Source: Chrysogorgia sp. JL179-B06 (Eukaryota; Cnidaria; Anthozoa; Scleralcyonacea; Chrysogorgiidae). Taken from it: DNA of 64,000 nucleotides. The stretch spans positions 2,014,501 through 2,078,500 of the forward strand of contig JAYKKM010000147.1 in NCBI GenBank assembly GCA_035772405.1. The letters run 5' to 3'. The notes beneath the pieces were generated by a model that was not told the origin of the DNA, searched no databases, and saw only the letters and a program-made list of their open reading frames with translations. Of this stretch, positions 22,913 through 33,480 are shown piece by piece; positions within the stretch are counted from its first letter, which is position 1, and the number at the start of each line of letters is the position of its first letter. The translations under genes were made by a program, and so were the position numbers.

Positions 22913-23013
22913 ATTTACAAAACTCGTTATCGGGCTTTATCGGTGTATAAAGCCGCTCGCCTTCGGCTCGCGTCTTTATACACCGATAAAGCCCTCCAAC
23001 TCGTTTTGTAAAT
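22913..23013. repeat. Long hairpin with TTCG cap
   Basis: Arms ATTTACAAAACTCGTTATCG...GGTGTATAAAG and their inverse enclose CGCC-TTCG-GCTCG. It is followed by AAATAGTACATATATA and (TA)n, as at 19654-19740. Confidence 0.75.
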
Positions 23014-23014
23014 A

Positions 23015-24647
<1,633 letters not shown>

Positions 24648-24701
24648 CACTGTATTCTATTAGCATAACTTGGATCTATTTAAGTCTGTTTTGACTTTCA
24701 A

Positions 24702-24802
24702 AGTAGTATAGAAAGTGGGGCTACCAGCGCATTTTTCCATTTTTTCATGCTTCGCAATCAAAATTGAAAAAGTTCGCTGTTAACCCCACTTTCGAGACTA
24801 CT
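24702..24802. repeat. Foldback, AGTAGT-ended inverted repeat
   Basis: AGTAGTATAGAAAGTGGGGC and its near-inverse CCCCACTTTCGAGACTACT flank a short interior. AGTAGT-type ends resemble Polinton termini, but this 101-bp hairpin sits outside the Polinton genes and no partner is seen on the other side. It could equally be the PLE 3' structure. Confidence 0.45.
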
Positions 24803-25013
24803 AAAACGAGACAAAATAAATTTCGTTAGTTCATATGGCTTCATGAGTCTAAAATGTGGTTACATCACTTAGAATATGTAATGACCGACACAGCTGTGTG
24901 GTTTATTGCACAATCTTAGATAACACGTGTTGTACGAGAGAAATATGACGTAGTGACACAGTTGTGTCGTTTGTTACGTAATACTAGAATCACGCATTCC
25001 ACTCATATTGTAA

Positions 25014-25541
25014 TTAGATAGCATCCTCCTCGGGGATTTCCCCTCTAGCCATGTGGCTGAATACGTGTTTACTAGTTGTTAGTCCACCTGATAACAACCC
25101 TAAATAAGGGAGGTAGGGGGATATATATGATATCAACTTCTCTACATCTCTTTTTAGTAGCTGGTCAGTAATCAACTCGTTTTCGAGCTTTTCAGGTGAC
25201 TCAATAGCGTTGAACCCTCCTAACGCGTGGGCGAACTTACTTATTAAAAGGTCACAGAGGAACGTGTTCGCTTTCTCCATTCTTTTTACCTCCCATTCTT
25301 CATAGATCTTATTGATAACCTTAGCTGAAGCCTTTTTAAGATAAGCGATGGATTGGTCTATCTCACCATCCTCTGAGAGTCTTCTTAGTTCGTTTCGTTT
25401 CTTATCTACATCAGTTTGCGGAGTGTCGTCAACTTGTGGCGTATCGATTTGTGGTTCGTCGATCACTTCCTGTTCTGCTTCTCGTATGTCTTCGATGAGT
25501 TCGTCAATTGTCTCAAGATTTTTTGTCTTGCGTTTTGGCAT
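25014..25541 (-). CDS. Unknown acidic Polinton-block protein
   Basis: 175 residues from ATG at 25541. The N-terminal 70 residues are very acidic and Pro/Gln/Thr-rich (EAEQEVIDEPQIDTPQ, DDTPQTDVDK), probably disordered. The C-terminal part is helical (YEEWEVKRMEKANTFLCDLL, then a Tyr/Leu-rich ISPYLPYLGLLSGGL). I do not recognise the family. It is last in the transcription order, 163 bp after the ATPase stop. A structural or assembly role is only a guess from context. Confidence 0.6.
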   Translation of the reverse strand: MPKRKTKNLETIDELIEDIREAEQEVIDEPQIDTPQVDDTPQTDVDKKRNELRRLSEDGEIDQSIAYLKKASAKVINKIYEEWEVKRMEKANTFLCDLLISKFAHALGGFNAIESPEKLENELITDQLLKRDVEKLISYISPYLPYLGLLSGGLTTSKHVFSHMARGEIPEEDAI

Positions 25542-25582
25542 GTCCTATAATATACGATATGTTTTGTTTTTGCGGAATGACT

Positions 25583-25792
25583 ATTTCGTATGAGTATGGA
25601 TGCCTTGTGAGTATCTCCAATCTTACGTGTTCGTTGTCTCTCAACTAATTCGTGTGAGTATGGATGCCTTATAAGTATCTCCAATCTTACGTATTAGTTG
25701 TCTCTCAACTGTTTTGTGGAATAACTAATTCATACGAGTATGGATGTCTTAGAAGTATCTCCAATCTTGCGTACTCGTTGTCTTTCAACTGT
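25583..25792. repeat. Three degenerate copies of the ATPase 3' coding end
   Basis: GAGTATGGATG(C/T)CTT ... AAGTATCTCCAATCTT(A/G)CGT ... GTTGTCT(C/T)TCAAC occurs three times (about 25587, 25650 and 25732). The third copy is the real end of the ATPase gene (RLEILLRHPYSYEL on the minus strand). The other two lie downstream of its stop and still encode LEILIRHPYSHELVE-like peptides. Confidence 0.8.
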
Positions 25793-26310
25793 TTTATTAT
25801 TTTCTGAATTTCCACTTTATCAACTCCGTTGAGATAATCGTCTACGATAATTTTCATATCGTTTCTGTTAGGGTTGTAGAATGTTACTAACTTTGAGATG
25901 TTCTCACGATACGGTTTACTAATTGAGGTTAGTTGTTGTGTTATGACTATCGTTGATAGGTTGTAGTGTCTAGCGCTAAAGGCTAGTTTAACTAGTTCGC
26001 TTGTTCTGTTTTTGACGTCCTGCCCACCAGCACAATCGTCTAGTATTATTAGTGAATTGGTGGCTTTATAAGTATCAGTCACGTGTTTGAGGACTACGTT
26101 GACCTTGTCTTGCTCACACTGAATAGCGATAAAGTCTGGGTCTCTCAAGTATTTCCACTCTATGTACGTCTTATTCCATTCAAGTGTTGGACATATAAGA
26201 ATGATGAAATCGAAGTGATTCATGTAGTCTTTCTCTATCATATCCAAGAGGTAGTACGTTTTACCGCAGGCTGTCATACCAACAATCAGCATGTTAAAAG
26301 GTGTTTTCAT
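25705..26310 (-). CDS. Packaging ATPase (A32/FtsK-HerA-like)
   Basis: 201 residues from ATG at 26310. Walker A is GMTACGKT at residues 11-18, close to the N-terminus as in poxvirus A32-type packaging ATPases. Walker B is SLIILDDC at 86-93. A sensor-like Gln-rich strand reads STIVITQQLTS around residue 137. In Polintons and related viruses this enzyme powers DNA translocation into the capsid. It starts 17 bp after the preceding stop, behind a TATA-like stretch that abuts the ATG. The C-terminal coding end is repeated downstream. Confidence 0.85.
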   Translation of the reverse strand: MKTPFNMLIVGMTACGKTYYLLDMIEKDYMNHFDFIILICPTLEWNKTYIEWKYLRDPDFIAIQCEQDKVNVVLKHVTDTYKATNSLIILDDCAGGQDVKNRTSELVKLAFSARHYNLSTIVITQQLTSISKPYRENISKLVTFYNPNRNDMKIIVDDYLNGVDKVEIQKIIKQLKDNEYARLEILLRHPYSYELVIPQNS

Positions 26311-26326
26311 ATAGAATACTATATGT

Positions 26327-27568
26327 TTAGTACTGGATTGATTGTAGATCGTTGTTGATGAAGTTTACGAGACCATCGGAGAGCACGAATATTCTACACA
26401 TAACGTTCGCTGTTGTGGCTTCTTTATTGATTTCCATCAATATTCCTGACTGGGTGTTCACAATCCTCTTTCCAGTCGCAACTTTCACATTATCTTCGAT
26501 AGATCTAAGGTCAACAACCAAAGCGAAACCGTCTTTGTAAAACTTTTGGACAGTCATATGCTGGTCACAGTCGGCTAGTTTTTGTCCGAATAGTCTTTTC
26601 GCTTCTCCCCAGAGTCTTGATTTTGGTATTCCTTGACTGTATACCATATTTGGTACACCTTCTATGGTGAGTTTGACTGACTCTATGTTTGGGTAGACGA
26701 ACTCCTCGCTGTCAGTTCTTATCTTATTTGTGAAGAGTAGAACGACGGCTTTCATCGATTTTCTAGGTAGGTTAATATTCTCGTTTACGAGTGTGATTCC
26801 CTTATCCCACTCCACAGTCTTCATTAATGTGATGTGTTCGTATGATAGAGACCTTCCGGACGCGTATAGAGATGATACTTCATCAGCAATCTCTTGATTC
26901 TCGATAGTTTCGTACTCCAACTCAAGGTTCTCTAACGTATAGCTAGCCACAGCTGATCCAGATTGAGCCACCATAATATCAGACGCTTTTGGGAGTGTGA
27001 TTATATACCTGAAATTGTTGTTCATGTTGTATGGTGCGTATAGACCATGATCTTCTAGAATCTTGTCGATTTGAACCTTTTGTTTGGTGTTATTGATAGA
27101 GAACATCAGACCGTCGCTAACTTTTTGCACGTCTCCACTGGCCGCACCACTGTCGTCCTTTGAGATTAGCTTTCGAAGGTTCTCGTTTGCTATACCGTAT
27201 TCGACCATCTGGTCTCGCTCACTGTTAGATTTCCAGAGGTCTTTGTACGTACCGATGACGCTTTCACCACTATTGTCGTACACGGACTCACCAGCTAGTT
27301 TTACCACCAGTCTCTCAAATAGTAGTTTCGAAAGGTTGTTAAGAAACCATGATTTCGCATTCGAACTCTTAAAGTCGAATAGAATATGGAGACTAGAGGG
27401 TACCAAACAAGTGTTACCCTTTGTTTTCGGGATATCGATGTATAACTCTTCCCCTGGATTGGCTTTGTTGGGGTTTAGCGTTACAACATTACGGGCTCTT
27501 ACGCCTTTGATAGTAGAAATTTCGCGGCGTCTATATCCAGGAAGCAACTCTTTTTCGTTAGTATTCAT
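26327..27568 (-). CDS. Putative major capsid protein of Polinton-like element
   Basis: 413 residues from ATG at 27568. No enzyme motif or membrane segment is seen. It is rich in beta-type segments, e.g. ELYIDIPKTKGNTCLVPSSL near the N-terminus and LVNENINLPRKSMKAVVLLF later. I recognise it as a protein family common in cnidarian genomes in this gene neighbourhood. Size and position next to the packaging ATPase suit a (double) jelly-roll capsid protein, but that fold was not verified and the protein is shorter than typical Polinton capsids. Confidence 0.55.
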   Translation of the reverse strand: MNTNEKELLPGYRRREISTIKGVRARNVVTLNPNKANPGEELYIDIPKTKGNTCLVPSSLHILFDFKSSNAKSWFLNNLSKLLFERLVVKLAGESVYDNSGESVIGTYKDLWKSNSERDQMVEYGIANENLRKLISKDDSGAASGDVQKVSDGLMFSINNTKQKVQIDKILEDHGLYAPYNMNNNFRYIITLPKASDIMVAQSGSAVASYTLENLELEYETIENQEIADEVSSLYASGRSLSYEHITLMKTVEWDKGITLVNENINLPRKSMKAVVLLFTNKIRTDSEEFVYPNIESVKLTIEGVPNMVYSQGIPKSRLWGEAKRLFGQKLADCDQHMTVQKFYKDGFALVVDLRSIEDNVKVATGKRIVNTQSGILMEINKEATTANVMCRIFVLSDGLVNFINNDLQSIQY

Positions 27569-27590
27569 ACTATATATTATAACACATGTT

Positions 27591-29021
27591 TTATTTCCTC
27601 TGTTTGTACTGGTCGTAGACGAACCAAGCTAGTGCTATCGCTAGGATCCATAAATTAGACGCTAACCAAGATATGCCTGCAGCTCCCCACTTTAGCACAG
27701 TCGCCACCATATTTAGCAGTCCAGACAGTAGAGGACCAGCCTTTGTGGCTAGGTTAGCTATAGCTTTTCCTAATTTTCCAAGTGCTTGACCACCTTTGAA
27801 GACTACGCTTCTAGCGGATATTATAATTGTGGTGATGAAAGAGGCTATGGTTATTCCTAAAGCCGAGGCACCTAACCAATTTTCCTTAAACCACTCCTTT
27901 ATTTTTTGTAACCGAGTGATGTCCTCTTCTTGTTGTTCTCTAACAGTCTCACGTTCCAATTGTCCTAAGGTTCGGTCCCTAGCTATCTTGAGACCTGTCA
28001 ATCGCTCAAACAATTCTCCCCTCTCTATGGAACCGTGTTCCTCTCTATTCATATCGTCTGCAGTCTTGTCAATAGCGTCTTGAAAATGGTCGGCTTGTGC
28101 TTTTAGAAATAGTGGTCTAGTGTGTGGGTCGATTGTATCACTTGGGTTTAGGACACCTATTAACTCACGATTTTCTTCTTCTGTTAAACCAAATACGTTA
28201 TCGTAGTTCGCTTCTGTTCTAACTACTGGGAAGTCTTCACTTGAAACTGTGGTGTCTTCTGTTCTATCGTCAGTTGTTGGGGTGTCTCCTGTTATAACGT
28301 CAGTTGTTGTTGTGTCAGGGATTTGACCGACTAGCTCTTTAAACTGCTCAATCGCACTTTTACTTTTACTGTCTCTACTGTAGATTAAACCGTTTTTTCC
28401 AGGTTTTAGAATTATTTTAGGTCTCAAATATTCACCATCTTTGTTTATCGGTTTGAAAAGAATAGAACCTGAGGTTGTCACATATGACCTATTGACTATA
28501 TTCCTTGACACATCGTCATTACTAAGTCTTTTTTTATACAATCTATATATTTTTCTATCTATTAGATTGGTTCTTTTTACACCATTTACTATTAACTTTT
28601 TGTTGTCTCCTTTTAGTTCTTTCAGTCTTCTTTCGATTTCGTTCGTCTCTTCGAAAGCTAAATTGAAGCTCTCATCGTGGACGTCACCATATGTTGCCGG
28701 TTCAGCAAACACTACTGTTGGGGCCTCAGCGGTGACATTACTACCCTTACTAGTGATTAACACTGTTTTCCCATCTTTTCCGCCTGTGAATAATGTCTCC
28801 ATATATTTTATTCTGTCTTGTACTCTGTATGATATGTCTCTCTTCTCTATCTCTCGTTCTACCCTAATGATTCTGTCGAGCATACCACTATATTCTGGTC
28901 CTGTCTCATCTCCCGTGAGTGTATTATTGAGCATGTCAAACTCTTCTTCTAACTGTTTGTCTGTATATTTCTCAAACTTGTCACGATCTTGCATTTCGAT
29001 TTCATCGAGTCCTTCAGCCAT
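27591..29021 (-). CDS. Polinton-block protein with C-terminal hydrophobic segments
   Basis: 476 residues from ATG at 29021. The N-terminal part is charged and helical. A Thr/Asp-rich low-complexity stretch lies near residues 235-265 (TTTDVITGDTPTTDDRTEDT). The C-terminal 95 residues hold two or three hydrophobic segments: LGASALGITIASFITTIIIS, a Gly/Ala/Leu-rich amphipathic stretch, and WLASNLWILAIALAWFVYDQ. It starts 6 bp after the integrase stop codon. A membrane-active virion or entry component is possible from context, but there is no recognised family, so function is unknown. Confidence 0.65.
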   Translation of the reverse strand: MAEGLDEIEMQDRDKFEKYTDKQLEEEFDMLNNTLTGDETGPEYSGMLDRIIRVEREIEKRDISYRVQDRIKYMETLFTGGKDGKTVLITSKGSNVTAEAPTVVFAEPATYGDVHDESFNLAFEETNEIERRLKELKGDNKKLIVNGVKRTNLIDRKIYRLYKKRLSNDDVSRNIVNRSYVTTSGSILFKPINKDGEYLRPKIILKPGKNGLIYSRDSKSKSAIEQFKELVGQIPDTTTTDVITGDTPTTDDRTEDTTVSSEDFPVVRTEANYDNVFGLTEEENRELIGVLNPSDTIDPHTRPLFLKAQADHFQDAIDKTADDMNREEHGSIERGELFERLTGLKIARDRTLGQLERETVREQQEEDITRLQKIKEWFKENWLGASALGITIASFITTIIISARSVVFKGGQALGKLGKAIANLATKAGPLLSGLLNMVATVLKWGAAGISWLASNLWILAIALAWFVYDQYKQRK

Positions 29022-29027
29022 TATATA

Positions 29028-30107
29028 CTACTCAATGTTTTGAATATCACTCTCTGGTATCCATGAGTTGTGTTTACTGTCGTAGCCAAGCCACTTGACT
29101 AAGACCATTTTCTTACCTCCCACCTTCTTTCTCTTTAGTATCTTCTCAACTTTGTATACATCGTCTTTTTTATCGACAGCTGACAACTCTTCCTCGTAGA
29201 ACTTACCAGTGATAGGTTCCCCTTCATGGTCCTCTATCTCATACACGGTAGGGTCACCACGTACGACCTTTGACACTTTGAATAGCTCCTCAGTGAAGTT
29301 AGCCTCATACCCCTTTTCGAATATGCTTTTGTACTTTGATATCCTGACAGTCTCACCTACTTTGAACTTTGGTAGTGGGTACCCACCGAAATGGTGTCCA
29401 AACAACGTCGTCCATACTTCGTTTTCGTTTTTCTTACTAACGTCTTTAGGTTTCATTAGAATAGTACTGTGTTTGGTATTGTTGTAATTTTCAACGAGTT
29501 GGTCTAAAATGTCAATCCACTTGTACGTTCCTTTACTGTAGAAGTACTTCCACATAGACGTCTTGAGTGTTCTGTTAAACCTTTCCACGACTGCTGCCTT
29601 TTTATCAGAGTTCGTGCTGAAGTACTTCACATTGTGTTTATCCAATAGATCCTTCACACCAACGTTATAGAATTCCTTACCGTCGTCAAACTGAACTAGC
29701 TTTGGATACTCACCAAATCTAACCTTAGCCTTCTCCAACAACTTTGAGACAGCCTTAGTCATGTTTTTCGTATCTTTCCTATAGACAGGTATTGCGAAAG
29801 CATACCTACTAAGGATCTCAGTGGCTGTTAGTATCCAGTAGTACCCGTTGTTCTTATGCTTGTACTTACCCATATCGACCAAGTCCATCTGTATCTGCTC
29901 ACCCAGATAGTCAACAAATGTTTGTCTAAACTTATGTTTCTTAACAACTGGTTTGTACCTAGTGTACGTGTCTTGAGATTTTAGCCAATCCTTTATCTTT
30001 ACCCTACTAACGTTTAGACCGTCTTCTTGTGCCTTTTGGTACAGCCTCTCAGCAGACTGGTAACCAGTTGATGGGTTGTAGTAAATATCTCTTAGTTCTT
30101 GCTCCAT
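29028..30107 (-). CDS. Retroviral-type integrase with chromodomain (Polinton)
   Basis: The first ATG is at 30107 (MEQELRD, 359 residues). The frame is open two codons upstream from a GTG, but ATG is preferred. The rve core shows the D-D-E triad: QMDLVD near residue 75, QFDDGKEF near 141 and AAVVERFNR with Glu near 175. The C-terminal 50 residues form a chromodomain (YKVEKILKRKKV...VKWLGYDSKHNSWIPESD), which would steer insertion toward methylated histones. It follows the upstream gene's stop by 5 bp. Catalytic residues are intact. It would insert the element and leave short target duplications. Confidence 0.92.
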   Translation of the reverse strand: MEQELRDIYYNPSTGYQSAERLYQKAQEDGLNVSRVKIKDWLKSQDTYTRYKPVVKKHKFRQTFVDYLGEQIQMDLVDMGKYKHKNNGYYWILTATEILSRYAFAIPVYRKDTKNMTKAVSKLLEKAKVRFGEYPKLVQFDDGKEFYNVGVKDLLDKHNVKYFSTNSDKKAAVVERFNRTLKTSMWKYFYSKGTYKWIDILDQLVENYNNTKHSTILMKPKDVSKKNENEVWTTLFGHHFGGYPLPKFKVGETVRISKYKSIFEKGYEANFTEELFKVSKVVRGDPTVYEIEDHEGEPITGKFYEEELSAVDKKDDVYKVEKILKRKKVGGKKMVLVKWLGYDSKHNSWIPESDIQNIE

Positions 30108-30112
30108 ATACA

Positions 30113-30757
30113 CTACGTGATGTGTAAATCTAACAGCACCTCACCAACGCTAACACTGTTATCGTCCTGATCTGTTATCTTGAACTCTAGTTGGTTGATG
30201 ACTCCTTTGTTTATTGGGATTTTCGACCCAACACCAAAACGTTGTACAGAGCCCTTTAATGTCTGTGTGCTAGTTATTGGCAGTACTGTGATACAACCAC
30301 TTTTGCTACCATTAACTATGTTCTTAGACCTGTCCACAATATTAGATGTTACTTGTATGTATTTCAGTCCTCTGTTAACGTTCACAACGTTGGGACTGGT
30401 TTTTGTGGTGGCTATTGTAGTGTTTTCGTCAAACCCCAAAAGTTGTCCAAACTTAAACAGTTCTATTTGTTGATCAGTTGTTATCGTACACGTCGAGTCA
30501 TATCTGTTAGCTACTAGCTTGACGTCTCCTAACTCTTTCAAGTCATCGGCAATCATTTTAAAGGTGTGGTACCCAGGACTAAAAACGTGGTCACTACTGT
30601 TGTAAGTTATCTTGTTGTTAGCTGTGGTTACGTTAACGTAGTCCCAAAAGATGGTTGCCTCCTTCACTAGTAAGTGAGGGTCTAAGTTAGTTGCTAGAAT
30701 TGACTCTGGTAGGTCTACAGTTTTCGTTGAACCACTAATCAATACTACCACTCTCAT
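30113..30757 (-). CDS. Putative minor capsid (penton-like) protein of Polinton-like element
   Basis: 214 residues from ATG at 30757. It is a compact, largely beta protein with segments such as SSDHVFSPGYHTFKMIADDL, GLKYIQVTSNIVDRSKNIV and INQLEFKITDQDDNSVSVGE, ending LLDLHIT. It is the first gene of the block. Length and beta content would suit a single jelly-roll penton, the usual partner of the major capsid protein, but I rely on context and recall of similar cnidarian proteins. The stop codon is 5 bp before the integrase ATG. Confidence 0.5.
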   Translation of the reverse strand: MRVVVLISGSTKTVDLPESILATNLDPHLLVKEATIFWDYVNVTTANNKITYNSSDHVFSPGYHTFKMIADDLKELGDVKLVANRYDSTCTITTDQQIELFKFGQLLGFDENTTIATTKTSPNVVNVNRGLKYIQVTSNIVDRSKNIVNGSKSGCITVLPITSTQTLKGSVQRFGVGSKIPINKGVINQLEFKITDQDDNSVSVGEVLLDLHIT

Positions 30758-30769
30758 ATAACGTACGGT

Positions 30770-31600
30770 ATGTTATGATGGATGCTTTCAAAAGAAAGTA
30801 TCCTTATGCTGACAAGAATAGGTTTTTTCTTGACGTTGACGACAATATGCAATATTCTCATCTTTCTATAGTCCATCACTTGGCAATCTTTTTTGTAAAA
30901 CCAGCATTGATGCAGATGCAACATAACATACTTAGGGATACATCTTTTGTAGGAACCAGAAAAATAAAATGACCAACCTGGATGGATTAAGCTTGATTAA
31001 CATTTCTAAGGTGGATCTCTAGACAACGATGGTTCCAGAAATTTCAGCTGTAACAGCAATACACAATGCTGGCCATTTTTTTACTACCCTGGCTGTCAAT
31101 GGCATTTTATCCTTCTGAAAGTATGTGAAGTTAACAAACAAAGTAAAACTTGTGTTGGAATTATGTGCATCCTACTTGATTGGTACCAATACCAGATATC
31201 AATTGTGGGCTGCTCACTCATAATCGTTTCTAATGACATGTTTGTTTTGTAAAACTTCTTCGTCATTTGTGCCTTATATCCAACTCTATTGTACCAGTTT
31301 TTTCAGGATTACTTATGGAAGCTTTGATTCAGCACATAGTTTTTCTTTTTTGCAAGCATGGATTTTGATTTGGGTAGACAGCATGATTCCTAAAACACTG
31401 TTACTTTCAGCTTCTAAGCCATGCAATCAAAATATGATGCAGTAAGCTATTTATGACCAGATCTGTGTTAGCTGCCTGTAGAGAAGTTCTGGTTTGCCAT
31501 ACAATGAAGTGTCCAAATGCCAACTGTGCAAAGCCACTGTAGATGAGGACAAAGTAGCATGCACAAGATGTTGTCAGTGAATACCATATGTCTCAATATG
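30770..31600 (+). other. Unassigned stretch with fragmentary coding signal
   Basis: On the + strand a 65-codon frame (30775-30972: MMDAFKRKYPYADKNRFFLD...) ends in a stop. Further on, frames broken by stops give YDQICVSCL and then SKCQLCKATVDEDKVACTRC near 31455-31580, a zinc-ribbon-like Cys pattern. This might be a dead gene carrying a CxxC...CxxC domain (for example an OB-fold or replication-type protein), but I cannot identify it. Confidence 0.3.
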
Positions 31601-31698
31601 AATTGTACAGATACAAAAGTTGCAGTTAACTTTTATTGCCATCATAGTTTTACTTTCAGAATAGAGTAAAGTAAACATCTGATGATGTGAATAAGAAA

Positions 31699-32033
<335 letters not shown>

Positions 32034-32063
32034 TCTATAGCAATGTGTTTTCCTTTTTTCTAG

Positions 32064-32398
32064 TTTGCCCGAGAGATCTTGGCATGAAAAACGGCGACAT
32101 TTTAGACAGTCAAATTACGGCATCATCTGAGCTTGGTGAGAATGGTTATGGTTCAGCCATCATGGCCAGACTTGGTACCCTCCATGCGCGTAATGTATCT
32201 TATGGAGGGTGGATTTCTAAATCACCCGGAAACGGTTCTTGGCTACAAGTTGACTTTAGGGAAGAAGTGAGGCTAAGCGAGGTTCAGACACAGGGACGAA
32301 ACAACTATGATTTTTGGGTAGAATCCTACACGCTTTCTTTCAGTGATTATAACAATAGCACAAGCTTTCAGGATTACCAAGAAAATGGTATTTCTAAG
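32064..32398 (+). CDS. Host gene exon: F5/8 type C (discoidin) domain 1, first part
   Basis: A 335-nt exon, phase 1 to 0, with acceptor TTTTCCTTTTTTCTAG and donor GTAAGA. It starts at the domain's first cysteine (VCPRDLGMKNGDILDSQITA). It shows the family signatures GWISKSPGNGSWLQVDFREE, VQTQGRNNYDFWVESYTLSF and SFQDYQENG. Discoidin domains bind phospholipid or carbohydrate at cell surfaces. The exon is completed by 32775-32916. All expected core Trp and Gly positions are present and no stop interrupts. Confidence 0.92.
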
Positions 32399-32639
32399 GT
32401 AAGAGTAAATGTGCGTATACACATGGCAATTGGCACATGCACATATAATTAAAGATATACATGTACAATCTCATGTACATACCCATGTACATAGCCGTGC
32501 ATATTGCACCTGCACATACATGTGCACATGTACATACACATGCACGTATTAAACTGCCTTTATAAACCCCAAATATAATATTACTGATATAGATACTACA
32601 TGAGGTGAGTGTTTGAACACCAAAATATATTCTAATCAA

Positions 32640-32700
32640 TTCTATTCAATTCTATTCAAATCTATTCAATTCTATTCCATTCTATTCAATTCAATAACTC
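32640..32700. repeat. (TCTATTCAAT)n short tandem
   Basis: Six or so copies of CTATTCAATT-type decamer in the short intron between the two halves of discoidin domain 1. Just upstream, 32550-32630 is a partial relative of the TTAA element at 47524-47985. Confidence 0.7.
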
Positions 32701-32774
32701 GATAAAGTAATGCGAATCGATTTCTCGTTCCTTAACTAACTTGTTTTACATGCTAATTCTTTTCCAAAATAAAG

Positions 32775-32916
32775 GTTTTCACTGGCAACTATGATCAGGA
32801 CACTGTCGTCCAACACATTTTATCGTCGGTTCTTGTGGCACGATGCATTCGCATCCAACCACAATCCTGGGAAAGATCTCCTTTTATGAGAGTGGAGTTC
32901 GTCGGTTGTTATCAAG
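32775..32916 (+). CDS. Host gene exon: discoidin domain 1, second part
   Basis: A 142-nt exon, phase 0 to 1. It encodes VFTGNYDQDTVVQHILSSVL, VARCIRIQPQSWERSPFMRV and EFVGCYQ, the last containing the second disulfide cysteine. F.GN.D......L.......R.IRI.P..W.....MRVE..GC is the classic C-terminal half of the domain. The donor is GTAAAT. The acceptor (TTTCCAAAATAAAG) is weak in pyrimidines. Confidence 0.92.
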
Positions 32917-33231
32917 GTAAATTGATATTATTAAGACATTTTATGCTACAAAAAGAGCTATAAGGATAATCAGAAATGCTGACAAAACTCAAGGTGAAAA
33001 TGGACTTGGATCAGCCGGTCAATTCTTAAAGACTTATTCACCTATTTTTCTTTACGGTAAAATTATCCTACCCGCAACGAGGTTATTATTAATCGGCTCT
33101 TTTTAAATTTTTAAATTTTTCGTAATGACCGGTCTTTACCGGTTTGTAGACCGCTCAGGAACCAATCAGATTGCAGGAAAGCTGTGTTAAGACCGCTCAC
33201 CAGTAGTTTTACGGTATCTGCTTTTGTACTC

Positions 33232-33233
<2 letters not shown>

Positions 33234-33297
<64 letters not shown>

Positions 33298-33480
33298 GGT
33301 AGGACCAACTCCTTATAATCATGTGATCTGATGAACTACATAATCAGGTTTTTACGAAGGGTATACACGTTTGCGTAATATAATAGACGTGTATGTACAT
33401 AGACTCGGTAATTCCAAATGTGTTTTCAGAATTGAAATCGAGTTTGTTGGCCGAGATAACGTTCAAAATCTACATATAAC
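33234..33480. repeat. (TA)n tract and one inverted 185-bp repeat unit
   Basis: TA run (33234-33294), followed at 33345-33480 by a single inverted unit of the 9730-10360 repeat (GGTTTTTACGAAGGGTATAC ... CTCGGTAATTCCAAATGTGT). Confidence 0.7.

Larger units (their letters stand above)
25014..30757 (-). mobile_element. Polinton/adintovirus-like gene block (partial)
   Basis: Six minus-strand genes lie within 5.7 kb with tiny gaps. In transcription order they are: a putative minor capsid protein, chromodomain integrase, membrane-segment protein, putative major capsid protein, packaging ATPase and an acidic small protein. Integrase plus A32-like ATPase is the diagnostic Polinton pairing. No protein-primed DNA polymerase B, cysteine protease or obvious long TIR is found, so the element is truncated or a reduced form. 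All six frames are open, which suggests recent arrival. It lies in the long intron before the first discoidin domain. Confidence 0.8.

Noticed and set aside
24702..24802. AGTAGT-ended inverted repeat as the Polinton terminus
   Set aside because: Both arms lie within 101 bp on the same side of the gene block and no matching sequence is seen beyond 30757, so it cannot be the element's two ends.
27084..28083. Plus-strand frames of up to 200 codons inside the Polinton block
   Set aside because: They are antisense shadows of well-supported minus-strand genes and lack motifs.
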